Shown here one piece after another: positions 34,435-42,074 of a stretch of 64,000 bases of DNA; the first letter of the stretch is position 1; every line of letters starts with the position of its first letter. The position numbers were made by a program, and so were the translations under genes. The DNA is taken from contig JASNZW010000003.1 in the NCBI GenBank assembly GCA_048499435.1, forward strand, positions 62,001 to 126,000, written 5' to 3'. The notes beneath the pieces are model-generated. The model was not told the origin of the DNA and searched no databases. It worked only from the letters and a program-made list of their open reading frames with translations. The stretch comes from DAOTWC01 sp048499435 (GTDB lineage Bacteria; Chloroflexota; Anaerolineae; Aggregatilineales; Phototrophicaceae).

Positions 34435-35141
34435 CACACCTGCTCCTCAGGGACGCTGCCGGCCTGCTGCCACAGCCGGATGCTTGCGCGCATAACGGCG
34501 CGTGTGGCGTCCTCCGCGGCGAGGCCGTCACCCTGCTGGGCGGCGGCGGCCAGCGCCGCGTAATAAGCGCGCGACGAGGCCCGGCTTTCAGGGTGGCTGA
34601 AGTACAGCACGGCGAGCTGGTGGTAGAAGCTGGCGAAGCTGTTGAGGATCAGCGCGTAAATCGGGTTGCCAGAGGCGGCCGCCAGCGTTTTTTGCAGCGT
34701 CCAGTCAAAGGCGGCGCAGGCGGCGGGCTGCTCAGCCAGCCGATCATGCCCGGCCAGCGCCTTAAGCACGCGCGCGGGCGCGCGTTCGACTGCCAGACGG
34801 GTGTAAGTCGGGGCGAGGTCAAGCCGCACCTGCAGCAGATTGGCCACGAAGTCTGGCGGCAGATGCTGGCTGTAGCGCACGATGCCGCTGAGGACGTTCA
34901 TTCCCCCTTCCGTCCAGAAGTCGGTGACGGCGGTGGATTTCCCCTGGCGAACGACCAGCCAGCCGTCACGCTCCAGGCGGCGCAGGGCCTCGCGCAGCGT
35001 GGGCCGCGTGATGCCCAGTTGGGCCGCTAATTCGCGTTCGGCGGGCAGAATGGAGCCGGGCGGGAAGCGGCCTTCAAGAATGGCGGTGACGACAGCCTGT
35101 TCAACGTGATCTACCGGGCGAAGGGCCGCTGGTCGCTGCAT
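34434..35141 (-). CDS. fadR: FadR-type fatty acyl-CoA-responsive transcription regulator (GntR family)
   Basis: 235 residues from the ATG at 35141, chosen because GGAG lies nine bases upstream. A GTG at 35186 would put the operator almost against the start codon. The winged helix-turn-helix (about 13-75) contains RFPPGSILPAERELAAQLG and TRPTLREALRRLERDGWLV, very close to E. coli FadR as I remember it. The C-terminal acyl-CoA domain also matches FadR specifically: FWTEGGMNVL, ASGNPIYALILN, and YFSHPESR followed by YYAAL. This full-length resemblance separates it from generic FCD-domain regulators. First gene of the operon with AGPS-like and GlpD, and probably autoregulated. Confidence 0.9.
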   Translation of the reverse strand: MQRPAALRPVDHVEQAVVTAILEGRFPPGSILPAERELAAQLGITRPTLREALRRLERDGWLVVRQGKSTAVTDFWTEGGMNVLSGIVRYSQHLPPDFVANLLQVRLDLAPTYTRLAVERAPARVLKALAGHDRLAEQPAACAAFDWTLQKTLAAASGNPIYALILNSFASFYHQLAVLYFSHPESRASSRAYYAALAAAAQQGDGLAAEDATRAVMRASIRLWQQAGSVPEEQV

Positions 35142-35190
35142 AACGGGCTGCTCCGTGCCAACTGGCGCCGCTGGGCGCGCCGTCACTGGT

Positions 35191-35207
35191 AAGAGGTCTG
35201 ACCAGTT
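35191..35207 (-). promoter_or_regulatory. Predicted FadR operator in front of fadR
   Basis: The minus strand reads AACTGGTCAGACCTCTT. From memory, E. coli FadR sites follow A-n-CTGGTCnGACCnGTT; this site matches all core positions, with the only departures near the right end. It begins at the predicted transcription start (about 35207) and ends 50 bases before the fadR ATG. A second ACCAGT, 10 bases beyond the first ACTGGT half, may extend the palindrome. Confidence 0.75.
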
Positions 35208-35213
35208 TCATTG

Positions 35214-35242
35214 AGCATTACACATTCTGCGGTTGGTGTCAA
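35214..35242 (-). promoter_or_regulatory. Promoter of the fadR operon
   Basis: On the minus strand a perfect TTGACA (35242-35237), a 17-base spacer and AATGCT (35219-35214, 3/6). The predicted start is near 35207, inside the FadR operator, so bound FadR would block initiation. Confidence 0.55.
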
Positions 35243-35279
35243 GAGCGCCGCGCCGGGCCGCCGGGTTCAGCGGGCGGCG

Positions 35280-37013
35280 TTAGGGGTGGTAATCGGCCAG
35301 GGTGGAGCCTCCGATAAACTCGCGCAGCAGCGATGTGTCGGGGATCATGGCGTGCTGTTCAGGCGTGAAGGGCTGCACCCAGCCCAGGAACGACAGCAGG
35401 CGGTTGGCCTCAATGTAGGCGGGTGTGTTGGGGCGCGCCTGCAGCAGCAGCGGCTCCACCAGCGGGCGCAGCGCGGCCAGCTCGTACACCAGCGCCGAAT
35501 TGAACATGGAGTCAGCGTTTTCCTGGAAGGGGAAGATGTTCTGCTTTTCCCCCCGGCGCACGCTCTGCCAGCGCAGCAGCGTGTCGGTCACGCTGTAGCC
35601 GCGCAGGCGCGCGTCGCGCACGATGCGGCGCAGCAGACGCACGTCGGTTGTGGGCACGCGGTTGTGCGCGTCGATATTAAGCTGGGTCAGCGCTGAGACA
35701 TAAACCCGGTGCACTATTTCCGGCGGGATAGCGGCTGCCAGCGCCGGGTTGAGGCCGTGAATGCCCTCGACGATGATGATCTGGCTGTGCGCGAGCTGGA
35801 CGCTGCTGCCGGTTTCGCTTTTCCCGCTGATGAAATTAAAGCGCGGCAGCGTCGCCGGCCTGCCGGAAGCCAGCTCCAGCAGGTGCTGGTTGAACAGCTC
35901 CAGGTTAACCGCCTGCAGCGACTCAAAATCGTAATCGCCGTTTTCATCGCGCGGCGTCAGGTCGCGGTCAACGAAATAGTTGTCCAGCTCTACCGTGAAC
36001 GGGCGCAGGCCGTGCGCCAGCAGTTGAATAGCCAGCCGCTTGGAGAAGGTTGTCTTGCCCGACGACGACGGCCCGGCGATAAGGACCAGCCGTGTGTTCT
36101 GGCGTTTGTGCTTGTCGCAGATTTCGCGGGCGATGAAGGCCACGCGCTGTTCGTGCAGCGCTTCCGCCACCAGGATGAGTTCGTGGACGCGGTTTTCGCG
36201 AACAACGCGGTTGAGGCGGCCCACATCTTCGACGTTCACGCGCCGCAGCCACTCGTCGGCTTCGCGAAACACGGACGTCAGTTTCTCGTAGGGGAGCATG
36301 TCCTTCAGATGAGTCGGGGTTTCCTGGCGCGGGTACTGAAGGATAAAGCCGGGCGGCGCGGCCAGCAGGCGGAAATACTGAAGGCTGCCGGTGGTAGGGA
36401 CCATATAGCCATAATAGTAATCGTCACGCCCGCGCAGCGTATAGATCGTCAGGTCGTGGCGGGTGCGCTGCTCTAACAGGCGCACCTTGTCGAAGTCCTG
36501 GCGCGCCTCAAACAGCGCCACCGCCTGATCCAGCGGCAGGACGCGCTTGGTAATGGGCGCGTCATCCTGCACGATGGCGCGCATGTGCAGGTAAAGCGCC
36601 GCCATATCCTCCCTGGTCAGCGAGTCGCTGTCCAGCATTTTGCAGTAAAAGCCGCCGTCGGGGACGGCATAGCTCACGGCGACTTTTCTGCCCGGCCACA
36701 GCTCGTCGATGGCGGTGGCCAGCAGCATGACCAGTGAGCGCCGGTAAATGCGCTCGCCGTCGCTGCTGGCGAGCAGAACCGGGGCCAGCGCCGCGTCGCT
36801 CATGACCCGGTATGACAGCTCGCGCAGGCGGCCGTCCAGCACGCCAGCCATCGCAGGGTAGGGGTAACGCTCTGGGGTGGCCTGGGCCGCCGCTGTCAGG
36901 AACGCCTGAATCTCAGCGCCAACCGGCCCTTCGAGCACCAGGCCGCTGTCCAGCGTGACGCGGATCGTGTCGCGCGGCTGCGAGATCGTAATCGGGGTCG
37001 CTTTTGTGGTCAT
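35280..37013 (-). CDS. Nucleoside (uridine) kinase with ThrRS-like N-terminal region
   Basis: 577 residues. The C-terminal half is a P-loop uridine-kinase domain: Walker A LIAGPSSSGKTTFSKRL (about 305-321), ELDNYFVDRDLTP, and IIIVEGIHGLNP. It would phosphorylate uridine or cytidine for salvage. The N-terminal ~270 residues resemble the TGS and second additional (editing-like) domains of threonyl-tRNA synthetase, with ELSYRVMSDA and a metal-site-like YAVPDGGFYCKM. This fused architecture is known in several phyla (annotated as nucleoside kinase). The role of the N-terminus is unknown. It diverges from the FHA gene across 78 bases and is transcribed alone. Confidence 0.85.
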   Translation of the reverse strand: MTTKATPITISQPRDTIRVTLDSGLVLEGPVGAEIQAFLTAAAQATPERYPYPAMAGVLDGRLRELSYRVMSDAALAPVLLASSDGERIYRRSLVMLLATAIDELWPGRKVAVSYAVPDGGFYCKMLDSDSLTREDMAALYLHMRAIVQDDAPITKRVLPLDQAVALFEARQDFDKVRLLEQRTRHDLTIYTLRGRDDYYYGYMVPTTGSLQYFRLLAAPPGFILQYPRQETPTHLKDMLPYEKLTSVFREADEWLRRVNVEDVGRLNRVVRENRVHELILVAEALHEQRVAFIAREICDKHKRQNTRLVLIAGPSSSGKTTFSKRLAIQLLAHGLRPFTVELDNYFVDRDLTPRDENGDYDFESLQAVNLELFNQHLLELASGRPATLPRFNFISGKSETGSSVQLAHSQIIIVEGIHGLNPALAAAIPPEIVHRVYVSALTQLNIDAHNRVPTTDVRLLRRIVRDARLRGYSVTDTLLRWQSVRRGEKQNIFPFQENADSMFNSALVYELAALRPLVEPLLLQARPNTPAYIEANRLLSFLGWVQPFTPEQHAMIPDTSLLREFIGGSTLADYHP

Positions 37014-37041
37014 GTGCGAGTAGCTGTCCAGCGCAGGTAAG

Positions 37042-37050
37042 TGCTATAAT
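37042..37050 (+). promoter_or_regulatory. Extended -10 promoter for the FHA-hpt-cca genes
   Basis: TGCTATAAT: a perfect -10 with the TGn extension, which can work without a good -35 (none is visible). The predicted start near 37057 leaves a leader of about 35 bases before the FHA gene. Confidence 0.5.
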
Positions 37051-37091
37051 CGCGGTATAGTCCTGGTAGTTTACAACGAAAACCGCGCCAG

Positions 37092-37571
37092 ATGAACCAT
37101 GGATCAGATATGGAAGAAACCGGCCCGCTGGATGAGGCCGAGCTAGCCGGGGCCAGCAGCGACACCGTTATTCTGCCAGGTGGGCGGCTGCTGCGGCGAA
37201 TGGTTGACCGCGCCGCCGCCGGCGATGACACGCTGGTCGGGCAGAAGGGCGAGATCATACTGCTGGTTCGCGGCATGACCGAGTCGATTTTGCTGCGCGA
37301 AAAGCCGTCCGTGACGCTGGGGCGGATTGATCACCGCAGCGCCGTGCGGCCGGACGTTGATCTTACGCGCTATGGGGCGGCGGAGCGCGGCGTTTCGCGC
37401 CAGCACGCGCGCCTTGAGATCGTTGACAATCACCTTTTCATCACCGACCTGGGCAGCTCTAATGGCACGTTCTATCGCAGCCAGCGGCTGCAGCCGCACA
37501 GGCTCTGCATGCTTAAGCGCGGCGATGAGATCATTCTGGGGCGGCTTGCTTTGCAGATTATGTTTGACTGA
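37092..37571 (+). CDS. FHA-domain protein
   Basis: 159 residues; an ATG at 37110 (MEETGPL) is an alternative start and ribosome sites are weak for both. An acidic N-terminal ~55 residues precede one forkhead-associated domain (about 70-158) with the phosphothreonine-binding elements: LGRIDHRS, GVSRQHARLEI (the Ser-Arg-x-His motif) and DLGSSNGTF. FHA domains bind phosphothreonine peptides made by Ser/Thr kinases; no kinase gene is in the window. A Thr in the N-terminal ASSDTVILPGG segment could be a kinase target as in GarA/OdhI, but that is speculative. It lies 25 bases before hpt. Confidence 0.88.
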   Translation: MNHGSDMEETGPLDEAELAGASSDTVILPGGRLLRRMVDRAAAGDDTLVGQKGEIILLVRGMTESILLREKPSVTLGRIDHRSAVRPDVDLTRYGAAERGVSRQHARLEIVDNHLFITDLGSSNGTFYRSQRLQPHRLCMLKRGDEIILGRLALQIMFD

Positions 37572-37596
37572 CGCCAGCGCAAAGTGTGAGTGACCG

Positions 37597-38157
37597 ATGG
37601 CCTACGCTTACGAACGTTTCCTCCAGGAAGTGCTGATTGACGAAGCGCAGTTGCAAACACGTATCCGTGAGCTGGGCGACCGGATCTCTGCCGATTACGC
37701 GACCTGCCCTGACCTGGTGCTGATCTGCATCCTCAAGGGCGGGGTGATGTTTCTCACCGACCTGATGCGCCATATCAGCGTGCCGCACGAGATTGATTTT
37801 CTGGCGGTTTCCAGCTATGGCCGGGGCATGCGCGAGTCTTCCGGCGATGTGCGCATTGACATGGACCTGACGGTCCAGGTGCAGAACCGCCACCTGCTGA
37901 TCGTCGAGGACATTATTGACAGCGGCCACACGCTGCGCTTTGTGATTGACGTGCTGCTGGCGCGCAAGCCTGCCAGCCTGCGGCTGTGCGCGCTGCTGGA
38001 CAAGCACTCGCGCCGGACGGTGGATATCCCGGTGGATTACACGGGCTTCAGGATTGAGGATAAGTTCGTCTTTGGCTATGGCCTTGACCTGGACGAGAAG
38101 TTTCGCAACCTGCCGTTCATTGGTGTCGCGCGGTTAGATCCCCCACTGCATGAATAA
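37597..38157 (+). CDS. hpt: Hypoxanthine phosphoribosyltransferase
   Basis: 186 residues. It salvages hypoxanthine and guanine to IMP and GMP with PRPP. The catalytic flexible loop is DFLAVSSYG, the first PP loop is CILKGGVMFLTDLMR, and the PRPP-binding motif is LLIVEDIIDSGHTLRFV (about 103-119). The base-recognition segment FVFGYGLDLDEKFRNLP is near the C-terminus. Size and motifs are standard. The final eight bases overlap cca. Confidence 0.95.
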   Translation: MAYAYERFLQEVLIDEAQLQTRIRELGDRISADYATCPDLVLICILKGGVMFLTDLMRHISVPHEIDFLAVSSYGRGMRESSGDVRIDMDLTVQVQNRHLLIVEDIIDSGHTLRFVIDVLLARKPASLRLCALLDKHSRRTVDIPVDYTGFRIEDKFVFGYGLDLDEKFRNLPFIGVARLDPPLHE

Positions 38158-39559
38158 CGACCTGTCGCCGCGCCAGCCGTATCGTCCGCTGCGCTGGCCG
38201 GACGCCATTCTAAGCCTGCGCGCCGCGCTGGCCGGCGGCACGACGCCTGTTTACGTCGTTGGCGGCGCGGTGCGCGATGCGCTGCTGCACCGCCCCCTGC
38301 GCGACTTCGACCTGGCGGTGCCGTCCGGCGGCATCGCGCTGGCCCGGCAGATTGCGAACCGGATGGGTGGGGATTTTTTCCCGCTGGACCGCGCGCGCGA
38401 CGTGGGCCGGGCGCTGCTCGGCGCTGAGCACGGGCGGCTGGTTGTTGACGTGGCGCGTTTTCGCGGCCCTGACCTGTACGCTGACCTGGCTGACCGCGAT
38501 TTCACGATCAACGCGCTGGCGGTGGACCTGCGCGCTGACCTGGACCTGCTGATAGACCCGCTAGGCGGCGAACAGGACGCGCGCGCCGGGATCATTCGGC
38601 GCTGCGGGCCGCAGTCGCTGGACGATGATCCGGTGCGCTGCCTGCGCGCGGTGCGGTTGAGCGCGCAGCTTGGCATGCGTATTGAGCCGGTCACCGTGCA
38701 GGACGTGCGCCGCTGTGCGCCGCGCCTGGCCGCCGCGTCACCGGAGCGGGTGCGCGATGAGCTGTTCCGGCTGCTGGCGCTGCCGAAAGCCGCCGCTGCG
38801 CTGCGGGCGGCGGCGGCTGTGGGCGCGGTCATGCCGGTGCTGCCTGAGGTTGACCTGACGGGCGGCTCGTGGAGCCGCGCGCTGGTTGCGGTCGAACACC
38901 TCGCCGCGATCGCTGCTGCCTGCGCTGACTACACCGATGACCTCACCGCATCGCTGGGCGTGGGCCTGCTGATTATGCAGCTAGGCCGGTTCCGCGCCCC
39001 GCTGTGCGCGCATTTCGCGACACCCTGGCCCAATGGCCGCCAGCATCAGGCGCTGCTGGCGCTGACGGCGCTGCTGGCCAGCGCTGGCTCGGCGGCCCTG
39101 GCTGGCGAGCGCGCCGCCGCGCTGCGGTTGAGCAGCGCTGAGGGCGAACGCGCCGTCCGCGTCATACGCGGGGCCAGCGCCGCGCTGACGCTTGACCCCG
39201 GCGACCGGCGCGCGCTGCACCGCTTCTGGCGCGACGCCGGGCCGGCGGGCGTGGATATGTGTCTGTTGGGCGCGGCTGATTTCCTGGCGCGGGCTGGCGC
39301 GGCGCTGGACCAGGACAGGTGGCTGGCGGCGGTGGACAAAATCAGCGCGCTGCTGGATGTCTATTTCAACCGCTATGCGGAGATTGTAGAGCCGCCGCCG
39401 CTGATGGATGGCAATACGCTTATGCGCGCGCTCAGCCTGCCGCCGGGGCCGGACGTAGGCGCGCTGCTGGCCGCAGTGCGCGAGGCGCAGGCCGCGGGTG
39501 AGGTCCACACGGCGGATGAGGCCCTCCAGCTTGCGCGGCTGCTGTTGGGCGGTGGCTAA
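38150..39559 (+). CDS. cca: CCA tRNA nucleotidyltransferase / poly(A) polymerase family protein
   Basis: 469 residues. Class II nucleotidyltransferase head at about 20-150: VYVVGGAVRDALLHRPLRDF with the metal-binding DFDLAV, then RDFTINALAVDL. The neck follows (DDDPVRCLRAVRLSAQLGM, binding the incoming nucleotide). The C-terminal part contains only a degenerate HD-like region (AVEHLAAIAAACADYTDD) and ends with the usual GPDVGALLAAVREAQAAGEV. It would repair or add the CCA end of tRNA; a poly(A) polymerase or A-adding-only activity cannot be excluded. It converges with the next gene, sharing CTAA at their stops. Confidence 0.9.
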   Translation: MNNDLSPRQPYRPLRWPDAILSLRAALAGGTTPVYVVGGAVRDALLHRPLRDFDLAVPSGGIALARQIANRMGGDFFPLDRARDVGRALLGAEHGRLVVDVARFRGPDLYADLADRDFTINALAVDLRADLDLLIDPLGGEQDARAGIIRRCGPQSLDDDPVRCLRAVRLSAQLGMRIEPVTVQDVRRCAPRLAAASPERVRDELFRLLALPKAAAALRAAAAVGAVMPVLPEVDLTGGSWSRALVAVEHLAAIAAACADYTDDLTASLGVGLLIMQLGRFRAPLCAHFATPWPNGRQHQALLALTALLASAGSAALAGERAAALRLSSAEGERAVRVIRGASAALTLDPGDRRALHRFWRDAGPAGVDMCLLGAADFLARAGAALDQDRWLAAVDKISALLDVYFNRYAEIVEPPPLMDGNTLMRALSLPPGPDVGALLAAVREAQAAGEVHTADEALQLARLLLGGG

Positions 39560-39984
39560 AGATAAGGCGCCAGGTCGAGCAGGCGCAGGCGCGCATCCTC
39601 AGCCGGGACCTCGAAATGCTGGCTTAGCCCGGCAGGGGTGCGCGCGCCGCTGCTGAGAGCCTGAATCATCGGCGCTGGCATGATGAGCATGCGCGCCAGC
39701 ATCTGCATCTGCGCGTCGTGCTGCACCAGCTTTGGGATGCCGCGCGCATGTCCCCAGTCGCAAAGCACGATTTCGCGCGCCAGCAGCCGCGCCAGCGACA
39801 TACGCGGCGCGTACAGGCTCCTGGTGTTGAGAAAGCCGAGCGAGATGTTGCGCAGGTTTACCTCGTGCCACATGTCTGGCTGGGGGTGCTGGAGCATGCT
39901 CTCGATCGGAACGGGCGGCGCTTTGACGCCGAATACTTCGAGCAGCTCGCAGACGATCGTTTCTAAGGGCGGCAGCGCGGGCAC
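39556..39984 (-). CDS. Degenerate ImmA/IrrE-like protein lacking the metal site
   Basis: 142 residues. The overall pattern resembles ImmA/IrrE metallopeptidases. The N-terminal helix LPPLETIVCELLEVFGVKAP is followed by a beta region, then SLARLLAREIVLCD where the HExxH helix should be, and MLARMLIMPAPMIQAL, matching the FAxxLLMP segment. The end AGLSQHFEVPAEDARLRLLD matches the family's LAxxFxVSxxAxxxRL. HExxH is absent, so peptidase activity is not expected. There is no fused helix-turn-helix. It is co-directional with rsmD, three bases downstream. The assignment rests on pattern recognition and is moderate. Confidence 0.6.
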   Translation of the reverse strand: MPALPPLETIVCELLEVFGVKAPPVPIESMLQHPQPDMWHEVNLRNISLGFLNTRSLYAPRMSLARLLAREIVLCDWGHARGIPKLVQHDAQMQMLARMLIMPAPMIQALSSGARTPAGLSQHFEVPAEDARLRLLDLAPYL

Positions 39985-39987
39985 AGC

Positions 39988-40593
39988 TTACCGGCTCTCT
40001 TCGTCAGGGGCATCTGGGCCAGGGGGGGCTGGCAGCGCGGCGTGGGCCTGCAGGAACCACAGCAGCGTATTGCCATAGCGCCGTTTGTCGTAGGCGCTCA
40101 GGTGTTTCAGCGCGATCGGCTGTTCCTCAGATGGGTCTATCTGCACGATTACGACCGTGCCGGGCGGCAGCCACGCTGGCTGCGCGTCGAGGGCGTTCAG
40201 CGTGTGCTGCCACAGGTCCCTGTACTGCGGCGGCGCGATATAGATGAAGTCGAACGCCTCGGCGGTGGGCTGGCGCAGCAGGTTCAGCACGTCGGCACGC
40301 CTGACGACGGCGCGCGCCGCCAGGTTTGTAAGCGCCAGGTTGTCGTGAATCGTCTGCACAGCCAGCCGGTCAAGCTCGACAAACACGGCGCGCGCCGCGC
40401 CGCGGCTGAGCGCCTCGATGCCGACACTGCCCGTTCCCGCGTACAGGTCCAGGAAGCGCGCGTCAATGATGTCCCTGCCGATAATGTTAAAGCAGGCTTC
40501 CTTGACGCGGTCCATCACCGGGCGCGTGGAATCGCCAGGGACCAGTTTCAGCCGGCGCCCCTTGGCGCTGCCGGCGATTACGCGCGCGGGCAT
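39988..40593 (-). CDS. rsmD: 16S rRNA (guanine(966)-N(2))-methyltransferase RsmD
   Basis: 201 residues. It methylates G966 of 16S rRNA in the assembled small subunit. Family start RVIAGSAKGRRLKLVPGDSTRP is truncated by nothing and is followed by RVKEACFNII. The SAM motif is ARFLDLYAGTGSVGIEALSR (about 43-62) and the acidic AVFVELDR. The catalytic tetrad, usually DPPY, reads APPQY here (FIYIAPPQYRDLW). The Pro-Pro is kept but the first Asp/Asn is not. In many bacteria rsmD is followed by coaD; here it is not. It lies three bases after the URO-D family gene. Confidence 0.9.
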   Translation of the reverse strand: MPARVIAGSAKGRRLKLVPGDSTRPVMDRVKEACFNIIGRDIIDARFLDLYAGTGSVGIEALSRGAARAVFVELDRLAVQTIHDNLALTNLAARAVVRRADVLNLLRQPTAEAFDFIYIAPPQYRDLWQHTLNALDAQPAWLPPGTVVIVQIDPSEEQPIALKHLSAYDKRRYGNTLLWFLQAHAALPAPPGPDAPDEESR

Positions 40594-40596
40594 CGC

Positions 40597-41592
40597 TCAG
40601 GTTCCACTGTTTTCCACGATCTCGCGGACAGCGCGGATATTTGACTGCGGCGTGGTCGTCATGATCACGCAGCCGGTGGAGAGGATAAAACGCCGCCCGC
40701 CAGTCTGGTGGATGGCGTCGCGCGCGGCTTCGCGGATGGACGAGGGCGTGCCGTTGTGCAGGTGCTGCCAGCGCGACAGGCCGCCGCAGACTGCGCCGCC
40801 AAACAGCGACTTGCCCTGCGCGAGGTCCGGCTCGGTGTCGCGGTCGTGCCAGTTGATACACTGCACCGGCAGCTCGCTCAGCGCTTTGAACATTGGCGCG
40901 CCGCCGTGCAGGTGCAGCATGTTGAGCCACCACTTTTCCGGCAGCGTGCCCAGCAGCTTGCGATCATACGGCAGGCCGAAAGCGCGGTATTCATCCTCCG
41001 ACAGCACATCGTAGCTGGCGTGCTGAACAGCGTAGAAAATGCCGGCGATAGGGGTGCGCCGCAGCGCGTCTATGTAGCGCAGCGTGGTCTCGGTCAGGAT
41101 GTTGAGGCCGGTGTGCAGCCGTTCTGGCCGTGTGCGCATGTGACGGATCAGCGTTTCTTCGCCGGCCATGTGCTTGGCCTGCGACAGCGGATTAAAGACG
41201 GTGGCGATAACCGGAACGGCCTCGCCGAGGCCGCTGCCGATCAGGTTGAGCGCCTCGATATGGCGGCCCAGCGCGCCACGCAGCGGGTCAAGCGGGCGCA
41301 GCTCTGTCCAGTCCAGCGAGCGCGTTATCACCCGGCGGGTGTAGGCCCGTGTGCCTTCAAGGTTGCCTTCCCACTGATCCTGCACGCCGTAGTCGGCGAC
41401 GCTGTAGCTGCTGGCCGGCGTCACCTTGACGAAATCCCAGTCGAAGGCGCGCTGGAAGTCAACGACTGACCGCGCCAGATCAGCGGCGCGCTCATCATCC
41501 CCCGGCCAGTGCCGCCACAGCGCGGCGGGCACGCGATCAGCGGCTTCGCCGGCAATCGTTTTTTCCAGGCGTTCGCGTTTATCCATAAGCAT
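40597..41592 (-). CDS. Uroporphyrinogen decarboxylase (URO-D) family protein, not HemE
   Basis: 331 residues; an ATG at 41586 (MDKRERLEK) is an equally good start. It has the TIM-barrel pattern of the family: RERLEKTIAGEAADRVPAAL at the start, FDWDFVKVTP, PVIATVFNPLSQAKHMAGEE, and LHLHGGAPMFKALSELPVQC, ending in FILSTGCVIMTTTPQSNIRA. HemE's RQAGR motif is missing from the N-terminus, so porphyrin decarboxylation is unlikely. The family also includes methyltransferases such as MtaA and CmuA that move methyl groups to thiols. The Cys in STGCVI is where such enzymes have a zinc ligand. The substrate is unknown; no corrinoid protein gene is nearby. Confidence 0.8.
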   Translation of the reverse strand: MLMDKRERLEKTIAGEAADRVPAALWRHWPGDDERAADLARSVVDFQRAFDWDFVKVTPASSYSVADYGVQDQWEGNLEGTRAYTRRVITRSLDWTELRPLDPLRGALGRHIEALNLIGSGLGEAVPVIATVFNPLSQAKHMAGEETLIRHMRTRPERLHTGLNILTETTLRYIDALRRTPIAGIFYAVQHASYDVLSEDEYRAFGLPYDRKLLGTLPEKWWLNMLHLHGGAPMFKALSELPVQCINWHDRDTEPDLAQGKSLFGGAVCGGLSRWQHLHNGTPSSIREAARDAIHQTGGRRFILSTGCVIMTTTPQSNIRAVREIVENSGT

Positions 41593-41645
41593 GTTGTGCC
41601 GCTGCGCCTGCGGCGCGGCAGCAGCTCCTTAGCAGACTTCTGCGA

Positions 41646-42017
41646 TCAGGCCAGCGGCGCTGGTTTTGTGGCGCCGGTAACCTCATTTATGCGCTGAGTG
41701 GTCATGCTGATAAGCATGGTAAAGCGGTCATCTTCAGGCGTCTTGACGTTGTCGTGCGGGTGCTGTTCCTCGCGGGTGCGCTCATATTCCTTGCGCGCTT
41801 TCTCGACCAGCGCCAGGCTCTGCCGGAAGGCTGCCGCGGCGGCCTCAGTCTGGCCAAGCGCTTTATAGGCCAGGCCCTTGCCGTAGTTGGCGTCAATATC
41901 ATCCGGGTGCTGCTTGAGGATCGCCTCGAACTCTGCCAGCGCTTCGCTGTGGCGTTTGTCGCGGTGATGAAGCCAGGCCTGGCCGATGCGCTCGGCAACT
42001 GAACCGGTGTTGGACAT
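41646..42017 (-). CDS. Small TPR-repeat protein
   Basis: 123 residues. Two tetratricopeptide repeats (about 8-41 and 42-75) show the usual spacing: AWLHHRDKRHSEALAEFEAI then ANYGKGLAYKALGQTEAAAA. The C-terminus (80-123) is charged, with a His-rich turn, and ends in TTQRINEVTGAT. It has no signal peptide or membrane helix, so it is a cytoplasmic adaptor with unknown partners. It is upstream of the URO-D family gene with a 53-bp gap. Confidence 0.75.
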   Translation of the reverse strand: MSNTGSVAERIGQAWLHHRDKRHSEALAEFEAILKQHPDDIDANYGKGLAYKALGQTEAAAAAFRQSLALVEKARKEYERTREEQHPHDNVKTPEDDRFTMLISMTTQRINEVTGATKPAPLA

Positions 42018-42074
42018 GGTGTTTTGCTCCTGTGGAAAACCCGACGAAGAAATTGTACTGAGGGTGCGGCATTA

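Noticed and set aside
34437..34437. GTG at 34437 as the start of the AGPS-like gene, and GTG at 35186 as the start of fadR
   Set aside because: For the first, the ATG at 34434 gives the usual TGATG coupling. For the second, the start would abut the FadR operator and predicted transcription start, and it lacks a ribosome site; the ATG at 35141 has GGAG in place.
41593..41645. GC-rich imperfect hairpin between the TPR gene and the URO-D family gene as a terminator
   Set aside because: No T-run on either strand and the stem has a mismatch and bulge; read-through within an operon is more likely.
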